Shown piece after piece: positions 1 to 8,256 of a stretch of DNA of 64,000 nt. Every line of letters begins with the position of its first letter. Positions within the stretch are counted from its first letter, which is position 1. Under the pieces are notes generated by a model that saw only the letters and a program-made list of their open reading frames with translations, was not told the DNA's origin and made no database searches. A program made the translations under genes and the position numbers. Origin of the DNA: Paraburkholderia heleia NBRC 101817 (lineage in GTDB: Bacteria > Pseudomonadota > Gammaproteobacteria > Burkholderiales > Burkholderiaceae); contig NZ_BBJH01000018.1 in the NCBI RefSeq assembly GCF_000739775.1, forward strand, positions 38,577 to 102,576, written 5' to 3'.

Positions 1-35
1 AGATGCTGGCGTTTTTCGAGACCACGGAGCAATGA
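1..35 (+). CDS. 3' end of an unidentified gene (partial)
   Basis: An open frame entering from the left edge ends with TGA at 33-35. The last visible residues are MLAFFETTEQ. The gene lies mostly outside the window and is convergent with the Lrp/AsnC regulator that ends at 69. Too little is visible to assign a family, and it may not be a real gene end. Confidence 0.35.
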   Translation, partial: MLAFFETTEQ

Positions 36-68
36 GCGGCGGCGGCGCCTCGCCGCCGCACCCGAACC

Positions 69-542
69 TCAGCCCAGCGGCGGCAGGCGGCGCGGCACCG
101 GCGTGGACTTGACGATGGCCGTGCTGGTTTCGGCGCGCTCGGTGACTTTCGCGAGAATCTCGTCGAGCTGCTCGATCGAATGCAGATAAAGCCGGGCGAT
201 GAAGCAGTCGTCGCCTGTGACCTTGTCGCACTCGACGAATTCGGGAATGCGCCGCAGCACCTCTTCCACCAGATGCAATTGTCCGGGCAGCGGCTTCACG
301 CGCACGATGGCCTGCAAGGTGTAGCCGAGCGCGCGCGGATCGATCTGCACCGTATAGCCGCCGATCACGCCTTGCGCTTCGAGCCGGCGCAGCCGCTCGG
401 CCGTGCTCGGCGCCGAAAGCCCCACGTGCCGGGCCAGTTCGGCGACGCTCGCGCGGGCGTCCTCGGCGAGCGCCGCGAGCAGCATGCGGTCGATGTCGTC
501 GAGCGGGGCCGCAGCGGGCGGCGGGTTCGTGCGTCGGTTCAT
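69..542 (-). CDS. Lrp/AsnC family transcriptional regulator
   Basis: A 157-residue protein with the size and layout of an Lrp/AsnC (feast/famine) regulator. An N-terminal winged helix-turn-helix (about residues 15-65, with the recognition-helix word LSAPSTAERLRRLE) is followed by a C-terminal RAM ligand-binding domain (about 80-150, containing VTGDDCF). Such proteins bind DNA as dimers or octamers and respond to amino acids. The start at 542 (MNRRTNPPP) is preferred because the residues upstream do not fit the family. It is transcribed away from the EamA exporter at 703, a common arrangement for a regulator controlling an amino-acid or metabolite exporter; that link is inference. Confidence 0.9.
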   Translation of the reverse strand: MNRRTNPPPAAAPLDDIDRMLLAALAEDARASVAELARHVGLSAPSTAERLRRLEAQGVIGGYTVQIDPRALGYTLQAIVRVKPLPGQLHLVEEVLRRIPEFVECDKVTGDDCFIARLYLHSIEQLDEILAKVTERAETSTAIVKSTPVPRRLPPLG

Positions 543-702
543 GATTGTGCGGGTGCTCCCCCCAGATTGGCCTTTCAATCGAAGGCAAGGACTGCCTCTC
601 GCTTAAGTTTAGCCATGTATTCCTCACCCTGCAGCCGATAAACTGGCTTGCAGATGCGAAGGGCCGCGTGCCATTCGTCCGTTAGAACGAGGATGCAAGC
701 TC

Positions 703-1611
703 ATGTCTTCCACCACTCCTGAAATTCGCCGCGGCGCCGCCGAGATGGTCGTCGCGATGCTGATGTCCGGCACCATCGGCTGGCTCGTGGTCGCCTCGCG
801 GCAGGCCCCGATCAACATCGCCTTTTTGCGGTGCGTGCTGGGCGGCGCCACGCTCACGCTCGTTTGCGCCGCACTCGGCCTGCTGCGCCGCAAGCACCTG
901 CCGCCGCGCACGCTCGCGCTCGCCGTGCTCGGGGGCGCGGCCATCGTCGCGAACTGGGTGTTGCTGTTCGCCGCCTATTCGCGTGCTTCGATCTCCATGG
1001 CCACGGCCGTCTATAACACGCAGCCGTTCATGCTGGTCGGCCTCGGCGTGGTCATTTTGCGCGAGCGCGTGAGCGCTTCGACGGTTGCGTGGCTGGCGGT
1101 GGCCTTCCTCGGCCTCGTGTGCGTGGTCGAGGTGCAGCCGGCCGTGCTCGCGGTGCCCGGAGAGTATCTGCAGGGCGTGGCCTATGCGGCGGGGGCGGCG
1201 TTTCTGTACGCGATCTCGTCGATCATCACGCGGCATCTCAAGGGCACGCCGCCTCACCTCATCGCGCTCGTGCAGCTCGCGTTCGGCGCGCTCGCGCTCG
1301 CACCGTTCATCCACTACGGCACGCTGCCGGCCACGCCGCTGCACTGGGCGCAGCTCGTCACGCTCGGCGTCGTGCACACGGGCATCATGTACGTGCTGCT
1401 CTACGGTGCGATCCAGAAGCTGCCCACGGCGATGACAGGCGCGCTCTCGTTCATCTATCCCGTGGTCGCGATCCTCGTGGACTGGCTCGCGTTCGGTCAG
1501 CGTCTCGCGTGGATCCAGGTGGTGGGCGCCGCGCTCATCCTCGTCGCGGCGGCAGGCGTGAACCTCGGCTGGCGCATCGTGCCGCTGCGGCGCAGCGCGC
1601 GTTCGGCCTGA
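703..1611 (+). CDS. EamA/DMT-superfamily inner-membrane transporter
   Basis: A 302-residue, very hydrophobic protein with about ten predicted membrane helices arranged as two EamA repeats (about 15-145 and 160-290). This is the usual length for drug/metabolite transporters of the RhaT/YdcZ type, which mostly export amino acids or metabolites. The second half contains the typical stretch GALSFIYPVVAILVDW. The C terminus ends in a short basic tail (RRSARSA). The gene is divergent from the Lrp/AsnC regulator, sharing the 160-bp gap 543-702, so control by that regulator is plausible. The substrate cannot be read from sequence. Confidence 0.9.
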   Translation: MSSTTPEIRRGAAEMVVAMLMSGTIGWLVVASRQAPINIAFLRCVLGGATLTLVCAALGLLRRKHLPPRTLALAVLGGAAIVANWVLLFAAYSRASISMATAVYNTQPFMLVGLGVVILRERVSASTVAWLAVAFLGLVCVVEVQPAVLAVPGEYLQGVAYAAGAAFLYAISSIITRHLKGTPPHLIALVQLAFGALALAPFIHYGTLPATPLHWAQLVTLGVVHTGIMYVLLYGAIQKLPTAMTGALSFIYPVVAILVDWLAFGQRLAWIQVVGAALILVAAAGVNLGWRIVPLRRSARSA

Positions 1612-1713
1612 GGCGTCGCGCACGCAGCAGTGCCGGCGCGGCGCTGCTGCGTGCGGCAGTTGGCGCGCGGGCAGCATAATGTCGCGATTCGAACCCGCGA
1701 CTCCCCGCACCTC

Positions 1714-3018
1714 ATGACGCATTCGCACGCCCCACGGGACGAATCCGAACTCACGCGCGCCAAGCGCCAGGCACTGGCGTTTCTGCTGGTTGCGGCGCTC
1801 GTCTTCGCCGGCACGGCACTCTTTTTCCCGCCGGGCGTCGTGACGGACGGCGTCAAGTCGGTGAGCGAAGCCGCCATGGTCGGCGGCCTCGCCGACTGGT
1901 TCGCGGTGGTCGCGCTGTTCCGGCGCGTCCCGATTCCGTTCGTTTCGGCGCATACGGGCGTGATTCCGCGCAACAAGGAGCGCATCGCCGACGAGCTTGC
2001 CGCCTTCGTGCGCGACAAGTTTCTCGACGTCGGTTCGCTGGTCGGGCTGATCCGGCGCCACGATCCGGTGGCGCGGCTGTCCGGCTGGCTCACCGCGCCG
2101 CAGAATGCGCGGCGCCTGGGCGACTACGCGGTGCGCATGATGTCGGGCGTGCTCGGCCTCACCGATGACGCGCGCATCCAGGGCTTCATCCGCGACAGCC
2201 TGCACGCGGCGCTCGCGCGCGTCGATTTCTCGAAGTCCGCGGGCGCCATTCTCGACACGCTCACCCGTGACGGCCGCCACCAGGAACTGCTCGACCAGAT
2301 GCTCGAGCAGCTCGCCGTACTGTTGCGCGACGACGGTACGCGCGCGTTCGTCGCGTCGGCCATCGTCGACTGGCTCAAGAGCGACTACCCGACAACCGAG
2401 AAGTTTTTGCCTAGCGAGTGGATCGGCGAGAGCGGCGCGCGCGTGGTGGAAAGCGCCGTGAACCGGCTGCTGCTTCAGGTGAGCGAGGATCGCGAGCACC
2501 ATCTGCGCCAGAAGTTCGACGAGGTCGTGGAAAAGCTGATCGTGAAGCTCAAGAGCGATCCGGCGTTCCTGCGCAAGGGCGAGGAGCTGAAGGCGAGCCT
2601 GCGCGAGGGCGGCGCGCTCAACGACTACACGCTCGCGCTGTGGGACAGCCTGCGTACGTGGCTGCGCGACGATCTGGAGCGCGAAGACTCGGCGCTGCAC
2701 GCGAAGGTCGCCGCAACGGGCCAGTGGCTCGGCGAGACGCTCGCCGCCGACGCCGACCTGCGCGCCTCGCTCAGCGGCCATCTCGAAGACGCCGCACGCG
2801 CCATGGCGCCCGACTTTGCGCGTTACCTCACGCATCACATACGCGACACCGTAAAAAACTGGGATACGCGCGAGACGGCGCGGCTCATCGAGTTGAAAAT
2901 CGGCAAGGACCTGCAGAAAATCCGCGTGAACGGCACGGTGATCGGCGGCGCGATCGGGCTCGGACTCTACCTGTGTTCGCATCTGTTCGAGCTTGTGCGG
3001 CTCAAGCTCGGGCAGTGA
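1714..3018 (+). CDS. DUF445 family membrane protein
   Basis: A 434-residue protein of the DUF445 (YjiN-like) family. An N-terminal hydrophobic helix (about 20-45) is followed by the conserved VKSVSEAAMVGGLADWFAVV region, a long helical soluble middle part, and a C-terminal hydrophobic helix (VIGGAIGLGLYLCSHLFELV). The family is widespread in proteobacterial inner membranes and has no established biochemical role. The ATG at 1714 is chosen because the extension to 1630 is arginine-rich and unlike the family. It lies about 100 bp after the EamA gene on the same strand, so the two may share a transcript; a strong terminator follows at 3168. Confidence 0.88.
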   Translation: MTHSHAPRDESELTRAKRQALAFLLVAALVFAGTALFFPPGVVTDGVKSVSEAAMVGGLADWFAVVALFRRVPIPFVSAHTGVIPRNKERIADELAAFVRDKFLDVGSLVGLIRRHDPVARLSGWLTAPQNARRLGDYAVRMMSGVLGLTDDARIQGFIRDSLHAALARVDFSKSAGAILDTLTRDGRHQELLDQMLEQLAVLLRDDGTRAFVASAIVDWLKSDYPTTEKFLPSEWIGESGARVVESAVNRLLLQVSEDREHHLRQKFDEVVEKLIVKLKSDPAFLRKGEELKASLREGGALNDYTLALWDSLRTWLRDDLEREDSALHAKVAATGQWLGETLAADADLRASLSGHLEDAARAMAPDFARYLTHHIRDTVKNWDTRETARLIELKIGKDLQKIRVNGTVIGGAIGLGLYLCSHLFELVRLKLGQ

Positions 3019-3167
3019 GATCGATTCGGATTCCAGATGAATGGATCGTGCGACGGTGCGCCATGCCTGCAGTCATAGGTCATCCGTAGGGAAATCACCG
3101 ATGCTTCGGGAATTTTGGCGCGAGTATCATGCCTTCGACAGTTTGATCACGTCAGAGCTAATTCGAA

Positions 3168-3199
3168 CGCTCGCCCGGAAACGGACGAGCGTTTTTTTT
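3168..3199 (+). terminator. Rho-independent terminator
   Basis: A 10-bp stem (CGCTCGCCCG pairing with CGGACGAGCG, one C-A mismatch) closed by a GAAA tetraloop is followed by eight T residues at 3192-3199. It lies about 150 nt after the DUF445 stop codon. The unusually long 3' region could be a plain untranslated trailer or a short RNA ending here. Confidence 0.85.
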
Positions 3200-3238
3200 G
3201 CGTCTTTCCCGCTTTATCCGTGCAGCCCTGCAGCCCGG

Positions 3239-4171
3239 CTAGACCACAGCCGCCGGGGCTTCGAGGCGTTCGCCGTGCACGACCAGTGCGCCGCTCTTCG
3301 CCAGTTCCCCTGCCAGGTCGCGCAGCAGCGCCGGCCATGCGCCGCGCGGGGCGAGCTGCTGCGCCGCGGCGCGCAGGGAGGCGGCGTTCTCCAGCATCGC
3401 CAGCAGCGCGTCGAAGGTCATCGCACGCACCTCCAGCAGCTTGAAGACGATCAGCACCTTGAGCGCGTTCTTCGCGTTGCGGGCCGGGTTGGCGCGCAGC
3501 CAGGCGAGGCGCGAGAACGCGCGCTCCAGCGCCGCCTCGACGTTGGTGAACGGCTTGCCGTGGCCCGGAATCACCATGTGCACGTCGAGCTTCGCGATGG
3601 CTTCCAGTACCGCGTGCTGTTCGGCGAACCCGCTTGCGCCTTCGAGCTCGGGAAAAATCACGCCGAAGCCGTGCTCCCAAAGCGCATCGGCGCTGATGAG
3701 CAGGCGCGGCCCGGCTGCATAGAGCATCACCGAGTCGGGATCGTGCCCCGGCGCGCCGATCACCTCCCAGTCGAATCCTCCTAGCGCGAGCCGTTCTCCC
3801 GGCGCAAGCGTGCCGGTGAACGCGAATCGCTCGCAGGTCTGCCCGGTGGCGAGAAAGCTCAACCGCGCCTCGTCCCAGTCGCGCACGATCGTTGCGCTCG
3901 CCGCGGGGATCAGCGTCGCGCAGGGCCATTGCGCCTGCAGTTGCGCGTTGCCGCCGCAATGGTCGGAGTGCAGGTGCGTGTTGACGATGAGCTCGAGCGC
4001 GCGCGGGCCCAGCGCCTCGCGCACGAGCGCGAGCGTCTGCCCGGCGTGCGTCGCGTAGCCGGTATCGACGAGTGCGGCGCGCGACTCGTCGACGAGCAGC
4101 ACGTTGTTCGACGAAAGCCAGCCGCGCTCGAACACGCGGATCGATTCAGGGAGTACGGGCGCGGCGCTCAT
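3239..4171 (-). CDS. MBL-fold metallo-hydrolase
   Basis: A 310-residue metallo-beta-lactamase-fold protein. The zinc-binding signature HLHSDH lies at residues 66-71, followed by APGHDPDS (third metal-ligand region), SADALWEHG and the C-terminal IPGHGKPF motif. This pattern is shared with glyoxalase-II-like and other thioester or lactone hydrolases; the substrate is not predictable. The start ATG at 4171 overlaps the stop of the upstream hot-dog gene (ATGA, 4168-4171), so the two are translationally coupled. It is the last gene of the minus-strand operon that begins with HMG-CoA lyase. Confidence 0.9.
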   Translation of the reverse strand: MSAAPVLPESIRVFERGWLSSNNVLLVDESRAALVDTGYATHAGQTLALVREALGPRALELIVNTHLHSDHCGGNAQLQAQWPCATLIPAASATIVRDWDEARLSFLATGQTCERFAFTGTLAPGERLALGGFDWEVIGAPGHDPDSVMLYAAGPRLLISADALWEHGFGVIFPELEGASGFAEQHAVLEAIAKLDVHMVIPGHGKPFTNVEAALERAFSRLAWLRANPARNAKNALKVLIVFKLLEVRAMTFDALLAMLENAASLRAAAQQLAPRGAWPALLRDLAGELAKSGALVVHGERLEAPAAVV

Positions 4172-4629
4172 GCCGGTGCGCGTGCCGGTGCGTGTTCGGG
4201 CCTGGGCATGACGAGGATCGTCGCGCGCCCTGCCACGAGCGTTTCGCCTTTCTGGTTCACGGCCTCGCCCACGAGCTTCACGAGATCGCCGTTCAGGCTC
4301 GGCTTCCACCACGCTTCGTCGACGCGCCACTCGAACGTGATCGTGTCGTTCGCGTGCGCGGCGCGCTTGAGCTTCATGTCGAATTCGAGCCCGAGCGGTT
4401 GCGCGTACTGCGAGTAGTGCGTGGCGAGCAGCGCCATGAAATGCGCGGTCGGTTGCGTGCCCGACGCGATCAGTCCGCCAAAGCGGCTTTGCGCCGCGTA
4501 GGCTTCGTCGTGGTGCAGCGGGTTCAGATCGTTCACGAGCAGTCCGAACGATTTCACCGATTCGGGCGTGAGCTGAAGTGTCGAGCGGAACGTCTCGCCG
4601 ACCGTGACGACGCGGGCGGGCGCGTTCAT
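4168..4629 (-). CDS. MaoC-like hot-dog fold (acyl-CoA dehydratase/thioesterase-like) protein
   Basis: A 153-residue protein with the MaoC/R-hydratase hallmark near residues 34-41 (D-x-N-P-x-H-H-D) followed by RFGGLIASG. In enoyl-CoA hydratases of this family the Asp and His are catalytic. The C-terminal half resembles the hot-dog sheet with NQKGETLVAGRATI. It may act as a hydratase or an acyl-CoA thioesterase. Its stop overlaps the start of the MBL gene by four bases, and its own start overlaps the DUF1289 stop the same way. Neighbouring HMG-CoA lyase suggests a role on acyl-CoA intermediates, which is inference. Confidence 0.85.
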   Translation of the reverse strand: MNAPARVVTVGETFRSTLQLTPESVKSFGLLVNDLNPLHHDEAYAAQSRFGGLIASGTQPTAHFMALLATHYSQYAQPLGLEFDMKLKRAAHANDTITFEWRVDEAWWKPSLNGDLVKLVGEAVNQKGETLVAGRATILVMPRPEHAPARAPA

Positions 4630-4853
4630 GGTTTTTCTCCTTGCGGCTCGAAGCGTTTCGCAACCCACTCGGCATGCCGCGTCTCGATCGCATCCCAGAC
4701 GGCGCGCTTCGCGTCGTCGTCGAGCACGGACCAGCCGGCAATTTCGTCGATGGTGCGCAGGCAGCCCTCGCACAAGCCGCTGCGCTCATCCATGCGGCAG
4801 ATGGCGATGCAAGGCGAGGGCGGCGGCGTGACGGTGTCGCGAATCGCGGTCAT
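4626..4853 (-). CDS. DUF1289 small cysteine-containing protein
   Basis: A 75-residue protein matching the DUF1289 pattern: PCIAICRMDERSGLCEGCLRT, with a cluster of four cysteines in the first 35 residues that probably bind a metal. It continues with the family's IAGW element and a helical tail. Function is unknown; members are often encoded beside metabolic genes. The start at 4853 is two bases from the stop of ybaK (4856), and the stop overlaps the next gene's start (ATGA), so it sits inside a tightly coupled operon. Confidence 0.85.
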   Translation of the reverse strand: MTAIRDTVTPPPSPCIAICRMDERSGLCEGCLRTIDEIAGWSVLDDDAKRAVWDAIETRHAEWVAKRFEPQGEKP

Positions 4854-4855
4854 GC

Positions 4856-5362
4856 TCACGCGTCGCGCAGCGCGACGTCCACCACGGGCGCGCCGGTCAG
4901 CGCCTCGAGTTCCTGTGGCGAGAGGTTGAACACCGCATGCGGATGGCCGGCGGCGGCCCACAGGCTTTCGAGCGCGAACAGGTCGGCGTCGATCAGCGTG
5001 ACGGGGGGCGTGGCGTGGCCGATCGGGCACACGCCGCCAATGGCGTAGCCGGTTTTCTCGCGCACGAACTTCGCGTCGGCGCGGCCGATCTCGCCCACGT
5101 GCGCGGCCACTTTCTTTTCGTCCACGCGGTTCGCCCCGCTCGCGATCACGAGCACGGGCGCGTCGTCTTCGCGGCGGCGGAACAGGATCGACTTGGCGAT
5201 CTGCGCGACTTCGCAGCCAAGGCCCGCGGCGGCTTCGGCGGAGGTCTTGCCGGTCTCGGGCAGCATCACGACCGGCCTGGCATGGCCGCGCTCGCGCAGC
5301 ATCAGGGCGACGCGGCGCGCGGAGTCGGGCAGGGCGTCGAGGTTGTCGAGGGTTTGCGTCAT
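4856..5362 (-). CDS. YbaK/EbsC-type aminoacyl-tRNA deacylase
   Basis: A 168-residue protein of the YbaK/ProX (INS) editing superfamily. These enzymes hydrolyse mischarged aminoacyl-tRNAs in trans. Visible family features are AQIAKSILFR (conserved lysine), DEKKVAAHVG, the TGYAIGGVCPIGH loop and the C-terminal VFNLSPQELEALTGA. Length fits the family. It starts at 5362, 40 bp after the HMG-CoA lyase stop, and continues the same minus-strand operon. Which amino acid is edited is not visible. Confidence 0.9.
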   Translation of the reverse strand: MTQTLDNLDALPDSARRVALMLRERGHARPVVMLPETGKTSAEAAAGLGCEVAQIAKSILFRRREDDAPVLVIASGANRVDEKKVAAHVGEIGRADAKFVREKTGYAIGGVCPIGHATPPVTLIDADLFALESLWAAAGHPHAVFNLSPQELEALTGAPVVDVALRDA

Positions 5363-5402
5363 GTGTCGATTTCCTTCGTACTGCAGTTCGATGGGTCGCG
5401 CG

Positions 5403-6326
5403 TCACGCGCAGGCCGCTTCGCTGCGGGCCTTCGCAAGCAGGGCCTTGCCCGCGCGCGAGACGTTCGCCCGGCCGATGGCGGTCGAAATGAAGTCGCCCG
5501 CCGCGACGACCTGGTTCAGGTCGATGCCGGTATGGATGCCGAGGCCGTTCATGAGGTACAGCACGTCCTCGGTCGCGACGTTGCCCGTGGCGCCCTTCGC
5601 ATACGGACAGCCGCCGAGGCCCGCCACCGAGGCGTGGAAAATGGCGATGCCTTCTTCGAGCGCCGCATAGATGTTGGCGAGCGCCTGGCCGTAAGTGTCG
5701 TGGAAGTGGCCCGAAAGGCGCTCGCGCGCAAACACCTTCGTCACGGCTTCGAACACTTCGTGCACGCGCTTCGCCGTGCCCACGCCGATGGTGTCGGCAA
5801 TGTCGATCTCGTCGCAGCCGAGCGCGGCGAAGCGCTCCACGACATCGACGACCGAAGCGACCGGCACTTCGCCCTGATACGGGCAGCCGAGCGCGCACGA
5901 CACGCTGCCGCGCAAGCGCACGCCGTGCTCCTTCGCGGCAAGCGCCACGGGCGCGAAGCGCTCGATGCTTTCCGCGATCGAGCAGTTGATGTTCTTCTGC
6001 GAGAACGCCTCGCTCGCCGCGCCGAAGATCACGATCTCGTCTGCGCGCGCGGCGAGCGCGCCTTCGAAGCCGCGCATATTCGGCGTGAGGACCGAGTAGA
6101 TCGCGCCGCTGCGGCGCTCGATGCCGGCCATGACTTCGGCGCCGTCGGCCATCTGCGGCACCCATTTGGGCGAGACGAACGAGGCGGCCTCGATGTTCGG
6201 AAAGCCGGCGGCCGAGAGCCGGTCGATGAGTTCGATCTTGGTTGCGGTGGGAACGAATTCTTTTTCGTTCTGCAGGCCGTCGCGCGGGCCGACTTCGACG
6301 ATCTTCACTGCGGTGGGTAATGCCAT
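5403..6326 (-). CDS. mvaB: Hydroxymethylglutaryl-CoA lyase
   Basis: A 307-residue DRE-TIM metallolyase that splits 3-hydroxy-3-methylglutaryl-CoA into acetoacetate and acetyl-CoA, the last step of leucine breakdown. It shows VEVGPRDGLQNEK at residues 10-22 (catalytic Arg-Asp), the metal ligands in GHFHDTYGQ, and the active-site loop GLGGCPYAKGATGN with its catalytic cysteine. Length is typical. A GGAGA ribosome site lies seven bases before the ATG. It heads the coupled set lyase-ybaK-DUF1289-MaoC-MBL. No other leucine-catabolism genes are in the window. Confidence 0.95.
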   Translation of the reverse strand: MALPTAVKIVEVGPRDGLQNEKEFVPTATKIELIDRLSAAGFPNIEAASFVSPKWVPQMADGAEVMAGIERRSGAIYSVLTPNMRGFEGALAARADEIVIFGAASEAFSQKNINCSIAESIERFAPVALAAKEHGVRLRGSVSCALGCPYQGEVPVASVVDVVERFAALGCDEIDIADTIGVGTAKRVHEVFEAVTKVFARERLSGHFHDTYGQALANIYAALEEGIAIFHASVAGLGGCPYAKGATGNVATEDVLYLMNGLGIHTGIDLNQVVAAGDFISTAIGRANVSRAGKALLAKARSEAACA

Positions 6327-6375
6327 TGCCGTGTCTCCAACGATATTTTTGAAAGGCTTCGCGATGTGCTGGCGT

Positions 6376-7323
6376 TCAGTAACCGCGCCCGACGTGCACC
6401 ACGCCGCTCACGGTCTCGCCGCGAGCCAGCGCGCCGATCTTGTCGGCCACCTGCGAGATCGCTTCGTCGCGCAGCGTGAGCGCCGAACTGTGCGGCGTGA
6501 TCGTGATGCGCGGCTCGCGCCAGAACGGGTGATCGGGCGCCAGCGGCTCCTCGCGGAACACGTCGAGCGTTGCCGCCGCAAGCGTGCCGCTCGCCAACGC
6601 GGCGAGCAGGTCCTGTTCGTCCAGATGCGTGCCGCGCGCCACGTTCACGAGATACGCGCCGCGCGAGAGCTTGCCGAAGGTGCGCCCATTGAGCACGCTT
6701 TCGGTGTCGGGCGTGGCGGGCAGCAGGTTCACGAGCAGCTTCACGCCGTCGAGGAAGGCGTCGAACTGCTCGCCGTGCAGCTCGCCCGAATACGTTTCGA
6801 TGCCCTCGATCGTCTTCATGCTGCGCGAAAAGCCGCGCACTGGCACGCCGAGCGAGGCGACCGCGTGCGCGACCTGCGCGCCCAGCACGCCCAGGCCGAG
6901 CACGCCCACCGTGAAGGTCTCGTGCGGATGCGGCGCGAGCACGTGCCATTCGCGGCGCGCCTGCGCGAGCGCGTACTCGTCGAAGCGGCGCAGGTAGCGC
7001 AGCACCGCATGCTGAACGTACTCGCTCATTTGCCGGCCCATGCCCGAGTCTTCGAGCCGCACGAGCATGGCGGTGCCGGGCAGCGTGCCAGGGCGCTCGT
7101 GTTCGTGGGCGAGGATCGCGTCGACGCCCGCGCCCAGATTGAAAATGGCGCGAAGCCCCGGCACGCCGAAGAGTTCGCGCGGCGGGTGCCAGACGACCGC
7201 ATAGTCGGCGGGATCGGTGTCGCCGGGTTGCCATTCGCGCAACGCGGCATCGGGCAGGGCGCGCGCGAGGCCGTGAAGCCAAGCGGAGGCGTCGGTCTGC
7301 GGGAACCAGAAAATGATCTTCAT
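6376..7323 (-). CDS. ghrA: Glyoxylate/hydroxypyruvate reductase A-type 2-hydroxyacid dehydrogenase
   Basis: A 315-residue D-isomer-specific 2-hydroxyacid dehydrogenase closest in layout to GhrA, which reduces glyoxylate and hydroxypyruvate with NAD(P)H. The N-terminal substrate domain carries LRAIFNLGAGVDAIL. The Rossmann motif VGVLGLGVLGAQVA comes mid-protein, then VNVARGTHLDEQDL (catalytic Arg region) and the His region FWREPRITITPHSSALT. It lies 49 bp upstream of the HMG-CoA lyase gene on the same strand, so co-transcription is possible. The upstream gap to 7602 is shared with a divergent hydrolase gene. Confidence 0.9.
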   Translation of the reverse strand: MKIIFWFPQTDASAWLHGLARALPDAALREWQPGDTDPADYAVVWHPPRELFGVPGLRAIFNLGAGVDAILAHEHERPGTLPGTAMLVRLEDSGMGRQMSEYVQHAVLRYLRRFDEYALAQARREWHVLAPHPHETFTVGVLGLGVLGAQVAHAVASLGVPVRGFSRSMKTIEGIETYSGELHGEQFDAFLDGVKLLVNLLPATPDTESVLNGRTFGKLSRGAYLVNVARGTHLDEQDLLAALASGTLAAATLDVFREEPLAPDHPFWREPRITITPHSSALTLRDEAISQVADKIGALARGETVSGVVHVGRGY

Positions 7324-7602
7324 GATGGGTGAACCTGTCCCTGGTAACGGCTGTGCGGCTCGAAGCGATGCGCGCTGTTGCGTTGCGTGCGGCCCGCGAG
7401 GGCCGCCAGAGCCGCGTGCACCGGCACCATTCTACTTTTTCAGGCCCGCGCCCGCCGGGCAAATCGCGGCGCGCCTGCCTGCAACGTCTCTCGCGCCGGA
7501 CCACACCGGGGGTGCCGAAAAGCTAAGCAAAAAAAATTGGTTCGGCGTGCGCGGCTCGCGGGCCACAATCGATTCACGCCGTGTTCCAGCGAGGAAAAAA
7601 TC
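7324..7602. other. Divergent intergenic region
   Basis: A 279-bp gap between ghrA (minus) and the RBBP9-like hydrolase (plus). It contains an A-rich tract near 7528-7538 and otherwise GC-rich sequence. I see no convincing promoter pair, hairpin or small gene. Confidence 0.5.
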
Positions 7603-8214
7603 ATGCTTTCGTGCGCGCAAATGCGTTGGCCGCCCCGCCTCGTCACCGTGCCGGGTCTGCACGGCAGCGACGGCGCTCACTGGCAGAGCTGGCTCGAACG
7701 CCAGTTCGCGCGCTCGCTGCGCGCGGAGCAGGATGACTGGGACGCGCCCGATCTGGCGGTCTGGGGCGCGGCTCTCGCGCGGCGGCTGGTGGGCGAGCGC
7801 GGGCCGTTCCTGCTGGCCGCGCACAGCTTCGGCTGCCTCGTGGCGGCGCATGCGCTGCACACCGGCGTGCTGGGGGAAAGCGGGAGCGATATTGCCGGTG
7901 TGCTGTTCGTCGCGCCCGCGAGCCCCGAGAAGTTCCGCTTTGCCGGAGCGTTCGAGGCGCGGCGGCTGCCCGTGCCGTCCATCCTCATCGGCAGCGAAAC
8001 CGATCCGTGGATGCCGCTCGAAGGCGCCCGCGCGCTCGCGCAGCAACTGGGCAGCACGTTCGTGAATCTCGGCGATGCGGGTCACATCAACACGGCGGCA
8101 GGCTTTGGGCCGTGGCCGCGCGCGAAGTACTTCGTCGATACGCTCGTCCATGGCGCAGCGCCGGGGCGGCTGCGCGACGCGGCATTCGACCGGGGCGGTC
8201 CGGCGTACGCCTGA
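7603..8214 (+). CDS. RBBP9/YdeN-type alpha/beta hydrolase
   Basis: A 203-residue protein of the small RBBP9/YdeN serine-hydrolase family. The N terminus holds VPGLHGSDGAHWQSW (oxyanion region), the nucleophile elbow is AHSFGC with Ser75, SETDPWMPLE carries the acid, and GDAGHINTAAGFGPWP carries the catalytic histidine. The start at 7603 follows a GAGG-type ribosome site (GAGGAAAAAATC); a second ATG six codons later is also possible. The natural substrate is unknown in the family. It is convergent with acetate kinase, leaving only 42 bp between the stop codons. Confidence 0.88.
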   Translation: MLSCAQMRWPPRLVTVPGLHGSDGAHWQSWLERQFARSLRAEQDDWDAPDLAVWGAALARRLVGERGPFLLAAHSFGCLVAAHALHTGVLGESGSDIAGVLFVAPASPEKFRFAGAFEARRLPVPSILIGSETDPWMPLEGARALAQQLGSTFVNLGDAGHINTAAGFGPWPRAKYFVDTLVHGAAPGRLRDAAFDRGGPAYA

Positions 8215-8256
8215 GGCAGGACACACCCGGCGATACACCTCGCGAGCAGGCGGCGC

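Noticed and set aside
682..2982. A 766-codon open frame antisense to the EamA and DUF445 genes
   Set aside because: It is Arg/His-rich, has no domain pattern and is the mirror of two clear genes; long antisense frames are common in GC-rich DNA. The same applies to antisense frames at 8260-10494, 16377-18164, 20742-22826, 25039-26754 and 55424-57763.
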